A stretch of 54,657 nt of DNA, from IMG/VR virus record IMGVR_UViG_3300028840_002358, positions 1 through 54,657 of that record. The stretch is one strand, 5' to 3'. The notes beneath the pieces were generated by a model. That model worked only from the letters and a program-made list of their open reading frames with translations, was not told the origin of the DNA and did no database searches. This DNA comes from a virus. Positions 37,439-46,301 of the stretch are shown here, in pieces (the first letter of the stretch is position 1; each line of letters begins with the position of its first letter). Made by a program: the position numbers and the translations under genes.

Positions 37439-38011
37439 CTATGCGTGGGCTACGCCGAAATTGCCCCGGAAGGCCCGCGCCCGAATTCCGACGGTGAACG
37501 TCGCGCCGACGCCCGCGCCCGTCGTCACTGCCCGGAAGCGCACCAAGTCTTGGCCGCCACAAGGCAACAGGAACGAGTGTCGAATACCAGGGGCAGCAGT
37601 TGCCGTGTCCTCATAGTACAGGCTAGCCCAGTAGCCCTCAACGAAATCGAACCAGTTCGCCCCGTTGTTGTGGCTGAATTGTGGAATGATCCGCACATCC
37701 GTAGGCGCGCCCGCGCTCTCGACGTAGAGTTGAATCCACAGTGCGCTATACTCGCTCACGTCTAGACTGTCACTGTTCACCGCTGCCGGTGTGCCGTCGA
37801 TCACGACGTCGTTGAGAAGGACAGCCCAAGCGGATTGGGCAACAACTTGCACATCCTCTGCAAGCGGATTCGTCGGTGAAACGTCCGCACCATCCGTCTG
37901 CACGTTGCCCCCGTTGTACACCTCCAGCGCGTGATGATCCCCCATATCCTTGTACCGCGTGACCATCGTCGTGGGGATCGGCGCCCCTTGTGCTCGATCA
38001 ATGTCTGCCAT
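37439..38011 (-). CDS. Putative virion protein, 190 aa
   Basis: 'MADIDRAQGAPIPTTMVTRY', 'GDHHALEVYNGGNVQT', then 'SLDVSEYSALWIQLYVESAG' and 'FSHNNGANWFDFVEGYWASL', a beta-sandwich-like pattern common in small phage structural proteins. First gene after the glycan island on the connector side. Function unknown. Confidence 0.65.
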   Translation of the reverse strand: MADIDRAQGAPIPTTMVTRYKDMGDHHALEVYNGGNVQTDGADVSPTNPLAEDVQVVAQSAWAVLLNDVVIDGTPAAVNSDSLDVSEYSALWIQLYVESAGAPTDVRIIPQFSHNNGANWFDFVEGYWASLYYEDTATAAPGIRHSFLLPCGGQDLVRFRAVTTGAGVGATFTVGIRARAFRGNFGVAHA

Positions 38012-38024
38012 TTTCTTACCTCAC

Positions 38025-39155
38025 TTAGTAGTTCTCTCGTGCGAATTTGACCACACCGTCAATGATGCGCGTTTGATCCATCTCGCTTAGGTTCTGGTGC
38101 AACGGGATGCAAAGCGTGTGTTCTGCTGCCCATTCTGCGTTCGGCAAGCGGGCCTTGCACCCATAGAACGGGATCAGGTGCAGCGGGTAGTACCTGAATG
38201 TGCAATAGATACCCCGTGCACAGAGAAACGCCGCTAATTCGTCGCGCTTGTCCTCGACCTGAATCCAGTACATATAGTAACTCGACGTGCATCCCGGCAA
38301 GGGCTCGGGCGGGATCGTGATGCCGGGCAGATCGTACAAGCACGCTTGATACCGCCGCCAGACGCGCTTCCTCTTTGCTATGAATTGCGGCAATTGCCTG
38401 AGCTGCACGCGCCCGATGGCTGCCAGCACATCGTTGCTGATGTGCCGCCCCGCTGGTTGCTGTACGTCGAACTCCCACCAGCGCGCCGCGCCGCCTTGGG
38501 CTGCATCGGTCCCGCTGGCTCGCTTGCTGGGCATCCCAAAGTAGCGCCACTGTTCGGCCCGATCCGCCTGGTTGTCGTAGAGCATCCAGAGCGCCCCGCC
38601 GTCGCACATTACCAGTTCCTTCATCGCGTCGAAACTCCACACGCCCGCGTGACCGAGCGTGCCGCACGCCTTGCCGTGATAGATGCTTGCCACTGCGTTT
38701 GCTGCATCCTCCAGGATGGGCAGGCCGACGCCCCCGGCCTCCTGAATCTCATAGAACGGCGCTGGATGCCCGCCAAAGTGCAACAGGAACACCGCCGCCG
38801 TCTTGTGATTGTAGAGCCGCGTGATCTCTGACGGTAGAATGTCGAGCGTGTGCTTGTCCACGTCAGCGAACACCGGCCACGCGCCCACGCTCACAATCGC
38901 GTTCGCCACGCCGACGAACTGGATCGTCGGGACGATCACCTCGTCACCCGGCCCAATGCCCAGGGCGCGCAGCATTGCAAACGTTGCCGAGGTGCACGAG
39001 TTGAACAGCAATGATCGCTCTTGCCCCAGGTGGACGGCAAATTCGCGTTCAAACGCCGCGCACTCTTTGCCCCGGCCCAACCAGCGGCTCTTGAACACCC
39101 GCTCGACCGCTGCCAGTTCCTCACGCCCCAACGTGTTGCTGAAAATCGGTATCAT
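38025..39155 (-). CDS. DegT/DnrJ/EryC1-type PLP aminotransferase
   Basis: 376 aa from ATG 39155 (GGGGGTAAG upstream; ATGA overlap with the sulfotransferase). Sugar aminotransferase fold: 'SRWLGRGKECAAFEREFAVH' at the start, 'LLFNSCTSATFAMLRAL', 'LPILEDAANAVASIYHGKAC' and 'WSFDAMKELVMCDGGAL', where the Lys would bind PLP. 'YMYWIQVEDKRDELAAFL' follows. It converts keto-sugar nucleotides to amino sugars and so fits a role in making a glycan donor. Confidence 0.9.
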   Translation of the reverse strand: MIPIFSNTLGREELAAVERVFKSRWLGRGKECAAFEREFAVHLGQERSLLFNSCTSATFAMLRALGIGPGDEVIVPTIQFVGVANAIVSVGAWPVFADVDKHTLDILPSEITRLYNHKTAAVFLLHFGGHPAPFYEIQEAGGVGLPILEDAANAVASIYHGKACGTLGHAGVWSFDAMKELVMCDGGALWMLYDNQADRAEQWRYFGMPSKRASGTDAAQGGAARWWEFDVQQPAGRHISNDVLAAIGRVQLRQLPQFIAKRKRVWRRYQACLYDLPGITIPPEPLPGCTSSYYMYWIQVEDKRDELAAFLCARGIYCTFRYYPLHLIPFYGCKARLPNAEWAAEHTLCIPLHQNLSEMDQTRIIDGVVKFARENY

Positions 39156-39826
39156 CTTACCCCCTGAAAATGATTGAGTTTTGGCGTCACCCACTGCGCC
39201 GCCTGCTCGATATTACTCGGCGCGATGCCCGTGCCGATAAAAGCGAATTGCGCCAGTTCTCGGATCACAATCTCAGGCTCACGCACCAGCCGGTCATAGT
39301 CTACGATGTGCGTCGGCCCGTGCCAGATCTCGAGCTGCCGATCAAGGCCATCCCACCAAGTATCAATGATCTGCTCGGCGTTGCCCTTGCCGTGATAGGT
39401 TCTCTGTAAGTGCCGGGTGACGCTGGCTATACTCGCCTCTCTCGGTCGATCTGTGATGACCACTCGCACCTCGACGCCCTGCTGCTGCAAGATAGGCCAG
39501 ATGAACTGGGCGACGAAACACAACCACGGGTCTTTCATCCCCCATAGCGGCTTGCGTGCACATTCCTTTGCCAGCGCCCGGTAGAGCGCCTTTTGCTGCT
39601 TGCCGATGCGCTCGATCTCCGCCGCCTTGAGGTTGTAGCCTTTTCCCGTGAGCCTTTGCGTCGTCAATCGCCAGCGCATATCCTCAAAATAGCCGAGAGG
39701 ATTGGCCCAGTCGGCAGGCTGGAAGTGGCCCTTGCCCATATCCACGCCGAGTTTGTGGAGCACCCCAGCGGTGCAGCTCGATCCGCTTCTCGGTACGCCG
39801 AGGACCATCACGCAGACGCTAGACAT
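39152..39826 (-). CDS. Sulfotransferase-like protein
   Basis: 224 aa. 'VMVLGVPRSGSSCTAGVLHK' is the 5'-phosphosulfate-binding loop (PRSGSS), and 'WLCFVAQFIWPILQQQ', 'VVITDRPREASIASVTRHL' and 'HIVDYDRLVREPEIVI' fit the 3'-phosphate-binding part. Uses PAPS to sulfate an acceptor, probably sugar or protein. Neighbour of another sulfotransferase-like gene and the aminotransferase. Confidence 0.82.
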   Translation of the reverse strand: MSSVCVMVLGVPRSGSSCTAGVLHKLGVDMGKGHFQPADWANPLGYFEDMRWRLTTQRLTGKGYNLKAAEIERIGKQQKALYRALAKECARKPLWGMKDPWLCFVAQFIWPILQQQGVEVRVVITDRPREASIASVTRHLQRTYHGKGNAEQIIDTWWDGLDRQLEIWHGPTHIVDYDRLVREPEIVIRELAQFAFIGTGIAPSNIEQAAQWVTPKLNHFQGVR

Positions 39827-40583
39827 AGCCGTATAGCTCCATCGCCGGCCCCGCGATCCGCTTGACCGTTGCCTTTTCGCTGGCGTTCAACGTTGCCCCT
39901 TTCGCCTTGCCTGCCACGCGCTGATCGCGCAGCCGCCACCAGAATTCGGGCGCGAGGATCGGCGTCACACCCAGGGCGTCAAATAGACCTTCGATCCGCT
40001 CCGTGAATCGCTCCTTGCTCACGCGCCGGTCAAAGAGCAGTTCATAGCGTAAAACAGGGACGCCGATTTGAGTCAGGCCGTGATAGAACTGTGATTTGAG
40101 ACTCCACGCGATCGCGGCTTGCTCGATCATTGGCCTCTTGACGTAGCCGTCGCCTATATCCCACAGCGCCTTGACGTTCGGATAGGCCCACCACTTCCAG
40201 CCCCAACCCCTCGCCTTGAGACTGGCAGCGTAGGCGTAGGGCGAGCGAGCGATCAGCACTCCCCGCGCAGGTTGCGCCAGCAAGCCGCCGGGGATCACGG
40301 TCATTGCATCTTGGACGCCATAGGTCAGGGCGACGTGTTCAAGCAAGGCTGGATTGCACTCGACATAGGTCTCTGCGCCTTGTCGAGAAACCATCAGATT
40401 GAGCAGGTAGTTTGTAAAGAACGCTGCCCTAGTCTTGCGGCCCGCCGTCCTGGTGCGCTTGGGGAAATTGTCATGGAACGTGGCGACTTTGGACTGATCC
40501 GTCGCCTTGTCGAGCAGCAACTTGACCCAATGCGTCGCCGTTCGTCCTGTGCCCGCCAGGTATGAGAACTGCTTATTGAGCAT
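39819..40583 (-). CDS. Sulfotransferase-like protein (second)
   Basis: 254 aa from ATG 40583. 'FSYLAGTGRTATHWVKLLLD' resembles a PSB loop (GTGRTAT), with 'GVLIARSPYAYAASLKARGW' (R-S-P pattern) and 'VPVLRYELLFDRRVSKERFT' further on. The exact donor is not certain, but the fold is sulfotransferase-like. Overlaps both neighbours slightly. Confidence 0.75.
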   Translation of the reverse strand: MLNKQFSYLAGTGRTATHWVKLLLDKATDQSKVATFHDNFPKRTRTAGRKTRAAFFTNYLLNLMVSRQGAETYVECNPALLEHVALTYGVQDAMTVIPGGLLAQPARGVLIARSPYAYAASLKARGWGWKWWAYPNVKALWDIGDGYVKRPMIEQAAIAWSLKSQFYHGLTQIGVPVLRYELLFDRRVSKERFTERIEGLFDALGVTPILAPEFWWRLRDQRVAGKAKGATLNASEKATVKRIAGPAMELYGYV

Positions 40584-40890
40584 CGCCCTGCCTCTCTGGA
40601 TCGTGACTCGGCGCTTTGCCCCGTTCCGTGCACGCCTGATCGTAGCCCAGCATAAAGGCCACGGCCAGACCGTTGAGCAGCTTATCAAAGAGCACCTTTG
40701 CTGCCTTGCGCGCCTGTCGCTTGCTGGGCATTCCATTCAGGCCATCATTCAGCGCCAGGGCAAGCGCCGCCTTGGCCATCGTATACGCCTCTGTGCTGGT
40801 GATGCTATCGATCTGCTCAGTCCCATAGCGCGCCATCAGATCATCGACGGCCTTTGGAACATCCACCGTTTTCTGTAGCCAGTTATCCAT
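40573..40890 (-). CDS. Hypothetical helical protein, 105 aa
   Basis: ATG 40890 after GGGGGTACAGGCG. 'DVPKAVDDLMARYGTEQIDS' and 'AYTMAKAALALALNDGLNG', then a charged tail. No family recognised; embedded between glycosyltransferase and sulfotransferase genes. Confidence 0.6.
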   Translation of the reverse strand: MDNWLQKTVDVPKAVDDLMARYGTEQIDSITSTEAYTMAKAALALALNDGLNGMPSKRQARKAAKVLFDKLLNGLAVAFMLGYDQACTERGKAPSHDPERQGDAQ

Positions 40891-41530
40891 CGCCTGTACC
40901 CCCTTTCGGCTTGTGGACCCACTTCTTACGGTATCGCCGCTTGTCGTGCTTGGCCCACTGGTTCCTGAGCTGCCCATTTTCGTTATGGTTGCCCCTCAAG
41001 TGCTGGATGTAGACGCCCTTGACCCAGATCTGTTTCCAACCCTTGCGCATTGCCCGCTGTACCCAGTCCGATTCATCGCCGTAATGGATGAATCCCTCAT
41101 CAAAGAGCCCTACATCGCGCAATGCCTCGGCGCGCACTGCTGCCACGAACCAAGCCAACGGCCCCTTGACGACGTGCACCTCGAACGGGTCGCCCGGCTT
41201 GCCGCTCTTTTGTGGCGTCGTCGAGCACTCGCCAGATGGGCAGGCCATCCCATAGCGGTTGTTCATTCGTAGGCCCTGGATCAGCAGCTTCAACCAATCA
41301 CGTTGAGACGGGATCGTGTCATCGTTCAGGTAGCAGATGAATGGCGTTTCAAGATGGAGCGCGGCCTTGAACAGGGCGTTGTTGAGCTTGACGGCTCCGC
41401 GCATCTTGTAATCGACCAGGAGCAGGCCGTCGGTATCGATGCCAGCGGTCGAGCGTGCGAGGCGCATCGTCTGCGCGCCCCGATCAAGATCAAGCGTTGG
41501 CATCACGATAGTGCAGATTGGATCGGCCAT
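40883..41530 (-). CDS. GT2-like glycosyltransferase
   Basis: 215 aa from ATG 41530 (1-nt overlap with the upstream stop). 'PICTIVMPTLDLDRG' at the start, 'TPFICYLNDDTIPSQRDWLK' with the DD metal-binding pair, and 'FDEGFIHYGDESDWVQRAMR' form the GT-A family 2 pattern (acceptor-site ED-like motif). Transfers a sugar from a nucleotide donor. Similar in plan to the gene at 46963. Confidence 0.83.
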   Translation of the reverse strand: MADPICTIVMPTLDLDRGAQTMRLARSTAGIDTDGLLLVDYKMRGAVKLNNALFKAALHLETPFICYLNDDTIPSQRDWLKLLIQGLRMNNRYGMACPSGECSTTPQKSGKPGDPFEVHVVKGPLAWFVAAVRAEALRDVGLFDEGFIHYGDESDWVQRAMRKGWKQIWVKGVYIQHLRGNHNENGQLRNQWAKHDKRRYRKKWVHKPKGGTGDG

Positions 41531-42315
41531 TAGCGCGGCCACCTCACAGGAGGACGATCAGCGACAACGGTTGCAATCTCGCCAATGCTGGGGCAGCTTC
41601 CCCCCAGTGCGCACGTCGGGCAAGGCGTTGCCGTCGGCTGTGGCGTGTACGTCGGATAGGGCGTATAGGTCGGCAGCGGTGCGGGCGTCTCTGTCCCCCC
41701 TGGGCTGTCTACGTGCCGGATCGTGCAGTTGTCCCAGTAGGAAGCGTTGTTCTTGGTCGCGTAGCTGTTGTTCGCCCCGGCTGCAACGGTGATCCGGTCG
41801 CCCCACGCTTGGGCCACGACAGATACCCGCGTCCACTGCCGGTAGGGCTTGACGTACCCCTGCCCCCATATCATCGTCCGATGGAAGGGATCGCCGCCCC
41901 AGGGGTTGATCCCGACAAAGACCTCCATTCGCCCGTCCGGTTCGCTGATGTTGTAGACGGCGCAAGAGAACTCGTACCACTCGCCTTGCTGCACGTCCAC
42001 GCGCTGAAAGATCGTCCCAAACTGGCGCGCAAAGGTCGTGAACCATCGCTGGCTCTTGCCTTGCTGGGCGATCTCTGTCTCGGGTTGGTATTCAGGCCGA
42101 TAGCAGGGAGCTCGACACTGACGATCGTCGCCCTCCAACCAAGCGGGATCCCACCCCTCGGCCACCACGACCTCGCCCGCGCCCCTTGGTGTAAACTCAC
42201 CCTCAAAGTTGCCGTTGACCAGCACGGGCGCTTGTGCGTGTCCCTGAACAGCCAAAAGCAAGATCAGGAGACCCAGGGCCAGCACTACGGCGGCCTTTTT
42301 CTCGAATTTAGTCAC
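41530..42315 (-). CDS. Secreted carbohydrate-binding-like protein with PT-rich linker
   Basis: 261 aa. Signal peptide 'AAVVLALGLLILLLAVQGHA' (about residues 8-27), then a beta-sandwich-like domain beginning 'APVLVNGNFEGEFTPR' with 'WYEFSCAVYNISEPDGRMEV', like CBM4/9 or related modules. The C-terminal linker 'PTYTPYPTYTPQPTATPCPT' is typical of secreted Chloroflexota proteins. Presumably exported by the host or displayed; role unknown. Unusual inside a phage glycosylation cluster. Confidence 0.78.
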   Translation of the reverse strand: MTKFEKKAAVVLALGLLILLLAVQGHAQAPVLVNGNFEGEFTPRGAGEVVVAEGWDPAWLEGDDRQCRAPCYRPEYQPETEIAQQGKSQRWFTTFARQFGTIFQRVDVQQGEWYEFSCAVYNISEPDGRMEVFVGINPWGGDPFHRTMIWGQGYVKPYRQWTRVSVVAQAWGDRITVAAGANNSYATKNNASYWDNCTIRHVDSPGGTETPAPLPTYTPYPTYTPQPTATPCPTCALGGSCPSIGEIATVVADRPPVRWPR

Positions 42316-43003
42316 GGTGTTCTCTCCAAAGGCCCTCTAGCTCACCGGTCGCACAGGGCCACATCAGGATCATTTTGCTGTCATCCTCTCCAGGCCCTAA
42401 CTCTGTCACCCACCAGCCTTCCCCTTTCAGCCGTTCGATCTGCGCATCAGTCACGGTCAGGATCGTATACCGCGCTCGATACCTGAACCATTCATCAGCA
42501 GCCTCGACAATCCATCGCTCACCGTCGGCTAGGTCTGCGCTCTCCCAGCCCCTGTAGGTGTTGAACATCACGGCGACGTCGAAGAGTACATCGCCGCCGT
42601 CCCTGAAAAGCCGCTGGATCGGGATGCGGAACAGCCGCACGCCCTGATCCTGGACGACGAAATGGGCCTGTAGCCGGTCCTTGTTCAGATCGACGCCCAG
42701 CGCCTGGCACATCGGGAACCGCCGCTTGACGTGCCAGGGGATCAGCGCATCTCCACAGCAGATGTCCACGAACGAGAACCGCTCCGGGATCAACCGATTG
42801 TAGAGCAGATCGTCAATGGCGCGCAGCACCTTGGCCGGGCGAGAACGGTGATCGTCGGCGTTCCAATCCGAGACGCCTACCCGCTGCCACATCTCGGCCT
42901 GGAGGTTGCTGATCGGCGTCCTGGGCCACAGGTAAAGCTCTTGCGTGTGATTCTGTTCGGCCTCGCGTTCAAGGCGCGCCAGATATTCGATGGCGTCATT
43001 CAC
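42308..43003 (-). CDS. SAM-dependent methyltransferase
   Basis: 231 aa. 'FVDICCGDALIPWHVKRRFP' is a Rossmann motif I, 'ALGVDLNKDRLQAH' motif II, and 'VLFDVAVMFNTYRGWES' follows. Probably O- or N-methylates a sugar or small molecule; no DNA-methylase motif IV is seen. ATGA overlap with the upstream GT-D gene. Confidence 0.75.
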   Translation of the reverse strand: MNDAIEYLARLEREAEQNHTQELYLWPRTPISNLQAEMWQRVGVSDWNADDHRSRPAKVLRAIDDLLYNRLIPERFSFVDICCGDALIPWHVKRRFPMCQALGVDLNKDRLQAHFVVQDQGVRLFRIPIQRLFRDGGDVLFDVAVMFNTYRGWESADLADGERWIVEAADEWFRYRARYTILTVTDAQIERLKGEGWWVTELGPGEDDSKMILMWPCATGELEGLWREHRD

Positions 43004-43766
43004 CGGTTAGGTTTCTCCTCAGAATCTCCCTGGTCGCCCGTTTCTTCCAGAAGGACCGAGTTAGCGCGGCGCTTTTGCTGACCGGCCCCCCGTAACGCTC
43101 GTGAACGTACCCATCAAAGACGCTCCCCAAGTCGAGCACCGCCGCCGTTTCCCCCCGCTCTTTCCAGAGCATCCAGGTGATGACCGGCGCGGCTGGCCCT
43201 GCGTGCACCGTGTACAGCGCGTTCTCTGGATAGGCCAGCGCCTCGGCAACGATGCGCTCGCGGGCGAAAAAGGCACGATGGTATGGAACCTCGACGTGTG
43301 CGTGATAGTCGAACAAGCCGACCTGATCGATGTGCCGAAGGTGGGGAGGGCCTACCACGATCACGGGTCGTCGTTGATTCCGCATTGCAGTGTAGAAAGG
43401 ATGCGCATAGCCTCGCACATTTGCGAAATGAATAGCTAAGGCATTGTACCACGTCACGCCGGGAAACAGGCGGTCGCAGTGGTCACGCGCCAAGCGCTCT
43501 TTGGGACGGCAGTTCCCGTCCATCCACAGAGAGCGGTAATAGTTGCCATCGTTCGGCGGCTGCTTGATCGACTTTCTCAAAAGCTGTCTCATCTCTTTGA
43601 TCCTGAGACTGTGCCCATCCCCGTTCTTCGTGCGCCCGCCGCCGTGTTTGCGGTTGGTCCAGATCATCCCGTTCAACTCGCCGTCGCCAATTCGCACGAG
43701 TGTGAAGGGCTCCTCTCGCTCGATTTTCTTGACCCACCAGGCATAGGGGTTGCAGCAGGTTTTCAT
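42996..43766 (-). CDS. GT-D fold glycosyltransferase (first copy)
   Basis: 256 aa from ATG 43766 (ATGA overlap). 'FTLVRIGDGELNGMIW' carries the R-x-GDGE signature of GT-D (DUF1792) enzymes, such as the streptococcal enzyme that extends adhesin glycans. 'VIVVGPPHLRHIDQVGLFDY' and 'LYTVHAGPAAPVITWMLW' also match. Homologous to the gene at 44457. Confidence 0.83.
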   Translation of the reverse strand: MKTCCNPYAWWVKKIEREEPFTLVRIGDGELNGMIWTNRKHGGGRTKNGDGHSLRIKEMRQLLRKSIKQPPNDGNYYRSLWMDGNCRPKERLARDHCDRLFPGVTWYNALAIHFANVRGYAHPFYTAMRNQRRPVIVVGPPHLRHIDQVGLFDYHAHVEVPYHRAFFARERIVAEALAYPENALYTVHAGPAAPVITWMLWKERGETAAVLDLGSVFDGYVHERYGGPVSKSAALTRSFWKKRATREILRRNLTGE

Positions 43767-44467
43767 TCGTTGCGTTCCTTGATCAACTGCACAAACGGAT
43801 CGCCCTCTGGCATCAAACTCAGGTTGGGAAGTACACAATGCCCGCCGATCTTCCCTGACATTGGCACAAGCTGAGGGCGCGTGAACTCTGGTCGGCCCAG
43901 CGCTGCATAGCCCTGGTTGTATGCCTGCGTCCAGAGCGTCCACGCCTCGAAAGGCACGTCTGCCCAGTCGCACAACTCCTTGACGTGTTTCGTCCACTCG
44001 ATGCACAGACCATAGAATGTCGTTGAAAGCAATTTGATCAGTTCGGTCGTCTCAGCTTGCTCAGTGATGTAGCAGCGAATCCCGGTCCGGCCTAGATGTC
44101 GCGCGGCTTCCGATGCGCCCTCGCCCCCGACGAACTTGGTGAATGTCGTCAGACTTTGCTCCAAATCCGGATGGATGCCGATTACGGGGCTGTGGCAGGC
44201 GCTCAGGGTCCGGCTCGTGCCGACCGGGACCGTTGAATGGATCACGGTCACACGGGGCCGATAGCGCACCTGGTAGGCCAATACTGCTCGCTTGAACTCT
44301 GGCGAGTAGGGGATACAGATGTGCAGGAAATCGAACCCGCCCGCCGCTGCTTTCTCTGGTAGCGACTTACGCTCGTCCACTGCCCACACGCTATGCGCAT
44401 TCAACAGCACCTTGTACAGCGCCCTGCCGACCTCTCCGAGTCCTACGACCAGCGCCTTATTGTCCAT
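43763..44467 (-). CDS. Nucleotide-sugar dehydrogenase-like protein
   Basis: 234 aa. 'ALVVGLGEVGRALYKVL' is an NAD-binding GxGxxG motif. 'DFLHICIPYS' and 'VTVIHSTVPVGTSRTL' match the UDP-glucose/GDP-mannose dehydrogenase N-terminal domain, and 'MSGKIGGHCVLPNLSL' has a GGHC motif like the catalytic Cys loop. It is much shorter than full UGDH (about 400 aa), lacking the C-terminal UDP-binding domain, so the reaction is uncertain. Confidence 0.75.
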   Translation of the reverse strand: MDNKALVVGLGEVGRALYKVLLNAHSVWAVDERKSLPEKAAAGGFDFLHICIPYSPEFKRAVLAYQVRYRPRVTVIHSTVPVGTSRTLSACHSPVIGIHPDLEQSLTTFTKFVGGEGASEAARHLGRTGIRCYITEQAETTELIKLLSTTFYGLCIEWTKHVKELCDWADVPFEAWTLWTQAYNQGYAALGRPEFTRPQLVPMSGKIGGHCVLPNLSLMPEGDPFVQLIKERNE

Positions 44468-45182
44468 CTGTTACCCTCGTCAGGTTTGCCTTGATGATTG
44501 CCGGGTTTTTGAGCATCCCCTTGTGATAGGTGCGCGTGCGCCGCCCCACATAGGGATCCCACAACGAACCCGTATCGAGTATGAATGAATGCTGTCCGAC
44601 TCGCTGGAACAGGGACCAGGCGAATACTTTCGCCGCCGGGCCAGCCGTGATCAGGTAGCACGCGGGCGCTCGATCTGCCAGCGCCTCGCTCAAGATGCGC
44701 TCTCGCATTGCCCAGCAGTTCTTGCCCGGTATGACAATGTGCTGCCCGATGGGGAACACACGCCCGTTGAGCCCTGCCAACCGCTCAGGGCCGATCAACT
44801 TGATAGGCACGTCTAGGTTGCGCAGCGCCTCGATAAGCGGGTAAAGCCTACCTTTCTTGCTTGCTTTATAAAATACTGTCGAATCGTGAAACCGCATATA
44901 CTCGGGCGTGTTCTCTTCCAGCCACGCTGTAATGTTGGCCCGGTAGGACGTGCGGCGCAAGGCCAGGATGTAGCGCGGATCGTCGGGCGCTCGTGCAATG
45001 ACCTTGATCATCCCGTTTCTGAGTGACTCGTGATGGAGCGTCTGCGAGCGCGACGACGTGATCCCTCTGTCACCTTTTATAGCACTCCATTCTCCGTCTC
45101 CAAGGCGAATTAGACAGAAGGGATCGCAACTGCTGAGCTTATCCACGTAGTATTGTAGCCCTGGGTTGAATGGGTCAATCAT
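44457..45182 (-). CDS. GT-D fold glycosyltransferase (second copy)
   Basis: 241 aa from ATG 45182 (AAGG 7 nt upstream). 'FCLIRLGDGEWSAIKGDRG' carries the R-x-GDGE motif, then 'VPIKLIGPERLAGLNG' and 'ACYLITAGPAAKVFAWSLF'. Same plan as the gene at 42996, including the 'TAGPAA/VHAGPAA' block, so a duplication within the island is likely. Confidence 0.83.
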   Translation of the reverse strand: MIDPFNPGLQYYVDKLSSCDPFCLIRLGDGEWSAIKGDRGITSSRSQTLHHESLRNGMIKVIARAPDDPRYILALRRTSYRANITAWLEENTPEYMRFHDSTVFYKASKKGRLYPLIEALRNLDVPIKLIGPERLAGLNGRVFPIGQHIVIPGKNCWAMRERILSEALADRAPACYLITAGPAAKVFAWSLFQRVGQHSFILDTGSLWDPYVGRRTRTYHKGMLKNPAIIKANLTRVTDGQ

Positions 45183-45183
45183 A

Positions 45184-45900
45184 TCACGCCTTGTGCTTGA
45201 CATAGTAGAAATCTTTGTGCGTGTTCCGCACCCAACAGCGCCCCGGTATCTCGTGCCACTTGACGCCCGCCTGCCAACACACGAACGGCAAGGAGACTTG
45301 ATCCCGCACGCTGTACCGCTCCAACTCTGCCCACCACGCCTCATTGAGCGCCCGGATCGACTCCGTGTTGCGCCGGATGACGCATCGCGTCTCAGGCAGT
45401 CCCCACTTGTGCGGCATCCCCTCTTGCAGATAGCGCATCGCCTGTCGCTTGAGCGTCTTGGGATCGTCCTTGTGTTTCTGCGCACAGAACTCGGCTTCGA
45501 CGTACAGGCAATCCCGGTCGGGATGACGAAAGATCGCCAAGTCCGCATCGCCTAGATACCGCTCTACGATCTCCCTCGGATCGGCCAAGAGCCTCACGTT
45601 GCCATCCACCCAGATCCACACATCGGCGTCAATGTAGCGATGGGGCATTGCCTTGTAATGCCGCGCCCAGCGCCGCAAGCCCTGCTTTGGTTCGACAAGT
45701 TGCTGCTCCCAGGTCGGGATCACCGCAAGCCCTGTCGTGCCTTTGCGGATCGTCGGCTTGTCCTCGTCTGTCCACAAGCCCACCTCTCGGCGTGGACGGT
45801 CGGTGAAACAGATGTGATCCGCGCCTCGCGAGGCCAGCGGGTAGACCGACCACAGCCGGTCAATGTCGCCAAAGATCGCGGTGTAGACGGCGATCCTCAC
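45184..45900 (-). CDS. DUF616-type glycosyltransferase
   Basis: 238 aa. 'IAVYTAIFGDIDRLWSVYPL', 'HICFTDRP', 'HRYIDADVWIWVDGNVRLLA' and 'ADLAIFRHPDRDCLYVEAEF' fit DUF616/TOD1-like glycosyltransferases, in which the 'W.DG' segment is the metal-binding region. GTG start overlaps the stop of the YkgJ-like gene. Confidence 0.83.
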   Translation of the reverse strand: MRIAVYTAIFGDIDRLWSVYPLASRGADHICFTDRPRREVGLWTDEDKPTIRKGTTGLAVIPTWEQQLVEPKQGLRRWARHYKAMPHRYIDADVWIWVDGNVRLLADPREIVERYLGDADLAIFRHPDRDCLYVEAEFCAQKHKDDPKTLKRQAMRYLQEGMPHKWGLPETRCVIRRNTESIRALNEAWWAELERYSVRDQVSLPFVCWQAGVKWHEIPGRCWVRNTHKDFYYVKHKA

Positions 45901-46301
45901 GCTATTACTCTCTCAAAAGAGAATCCACACTCTGGAAATCGTTCGAGATTACCAGGATGAATAGGCCAAAACTCGCAAATAACGGGCCAGTCTAATGTCT
46001 CCCAGCAAGTGCACTTATTGTCAACAAACGCACTACAGGGCTCAAATCGCGGCTCGTCCGTAACCTCTATCTTCATCCACAACCAGATACCTCGTGCGCG
46101 AAAGACGGAGAATCCTTCCCAATCAGACAAATCACCAAGATCGGATAGCTCTGGCGAGCCACTAGATTCATCATCACCACTCACAACTTGAATCTGTGCT
46201 CTGATTTGAGTTGCGCAGCAACACTTCCCGCACAGCCTACAAGAACCTGTACGCCGATAAAGCGAAAGAGTATTATCCTCGACGATCCATAGATCGGTCA
46301 C
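45897..46301 (-). CDS. YkgJ-like zinc/iron-chelating domain protein
   Basis: 134 aa. 'CRLCGKCCCATQIR' at residues 21-34 and later 'CTCWETLDWPVICEFWP' and 'PECGF' give the Cys cluster of YkgJ-type proteins. Their biochemical role is unknown. GTG start coupled to the sulfotransferase-like gene by GTGA. Confidence 0.72.
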   Translation of the reverse strand: MTDLWIVEDNTLSLYRRTGSCRLCGKCCCATQIRAQIQVVSGDDESSGSPELSDLGDLSDWEGFSVFRARGIWLWMKIEVTDEPRFEPCSAFVDNKCTCWETLDWPVICEFWPIHPGNLERFPECGFSFERVIA

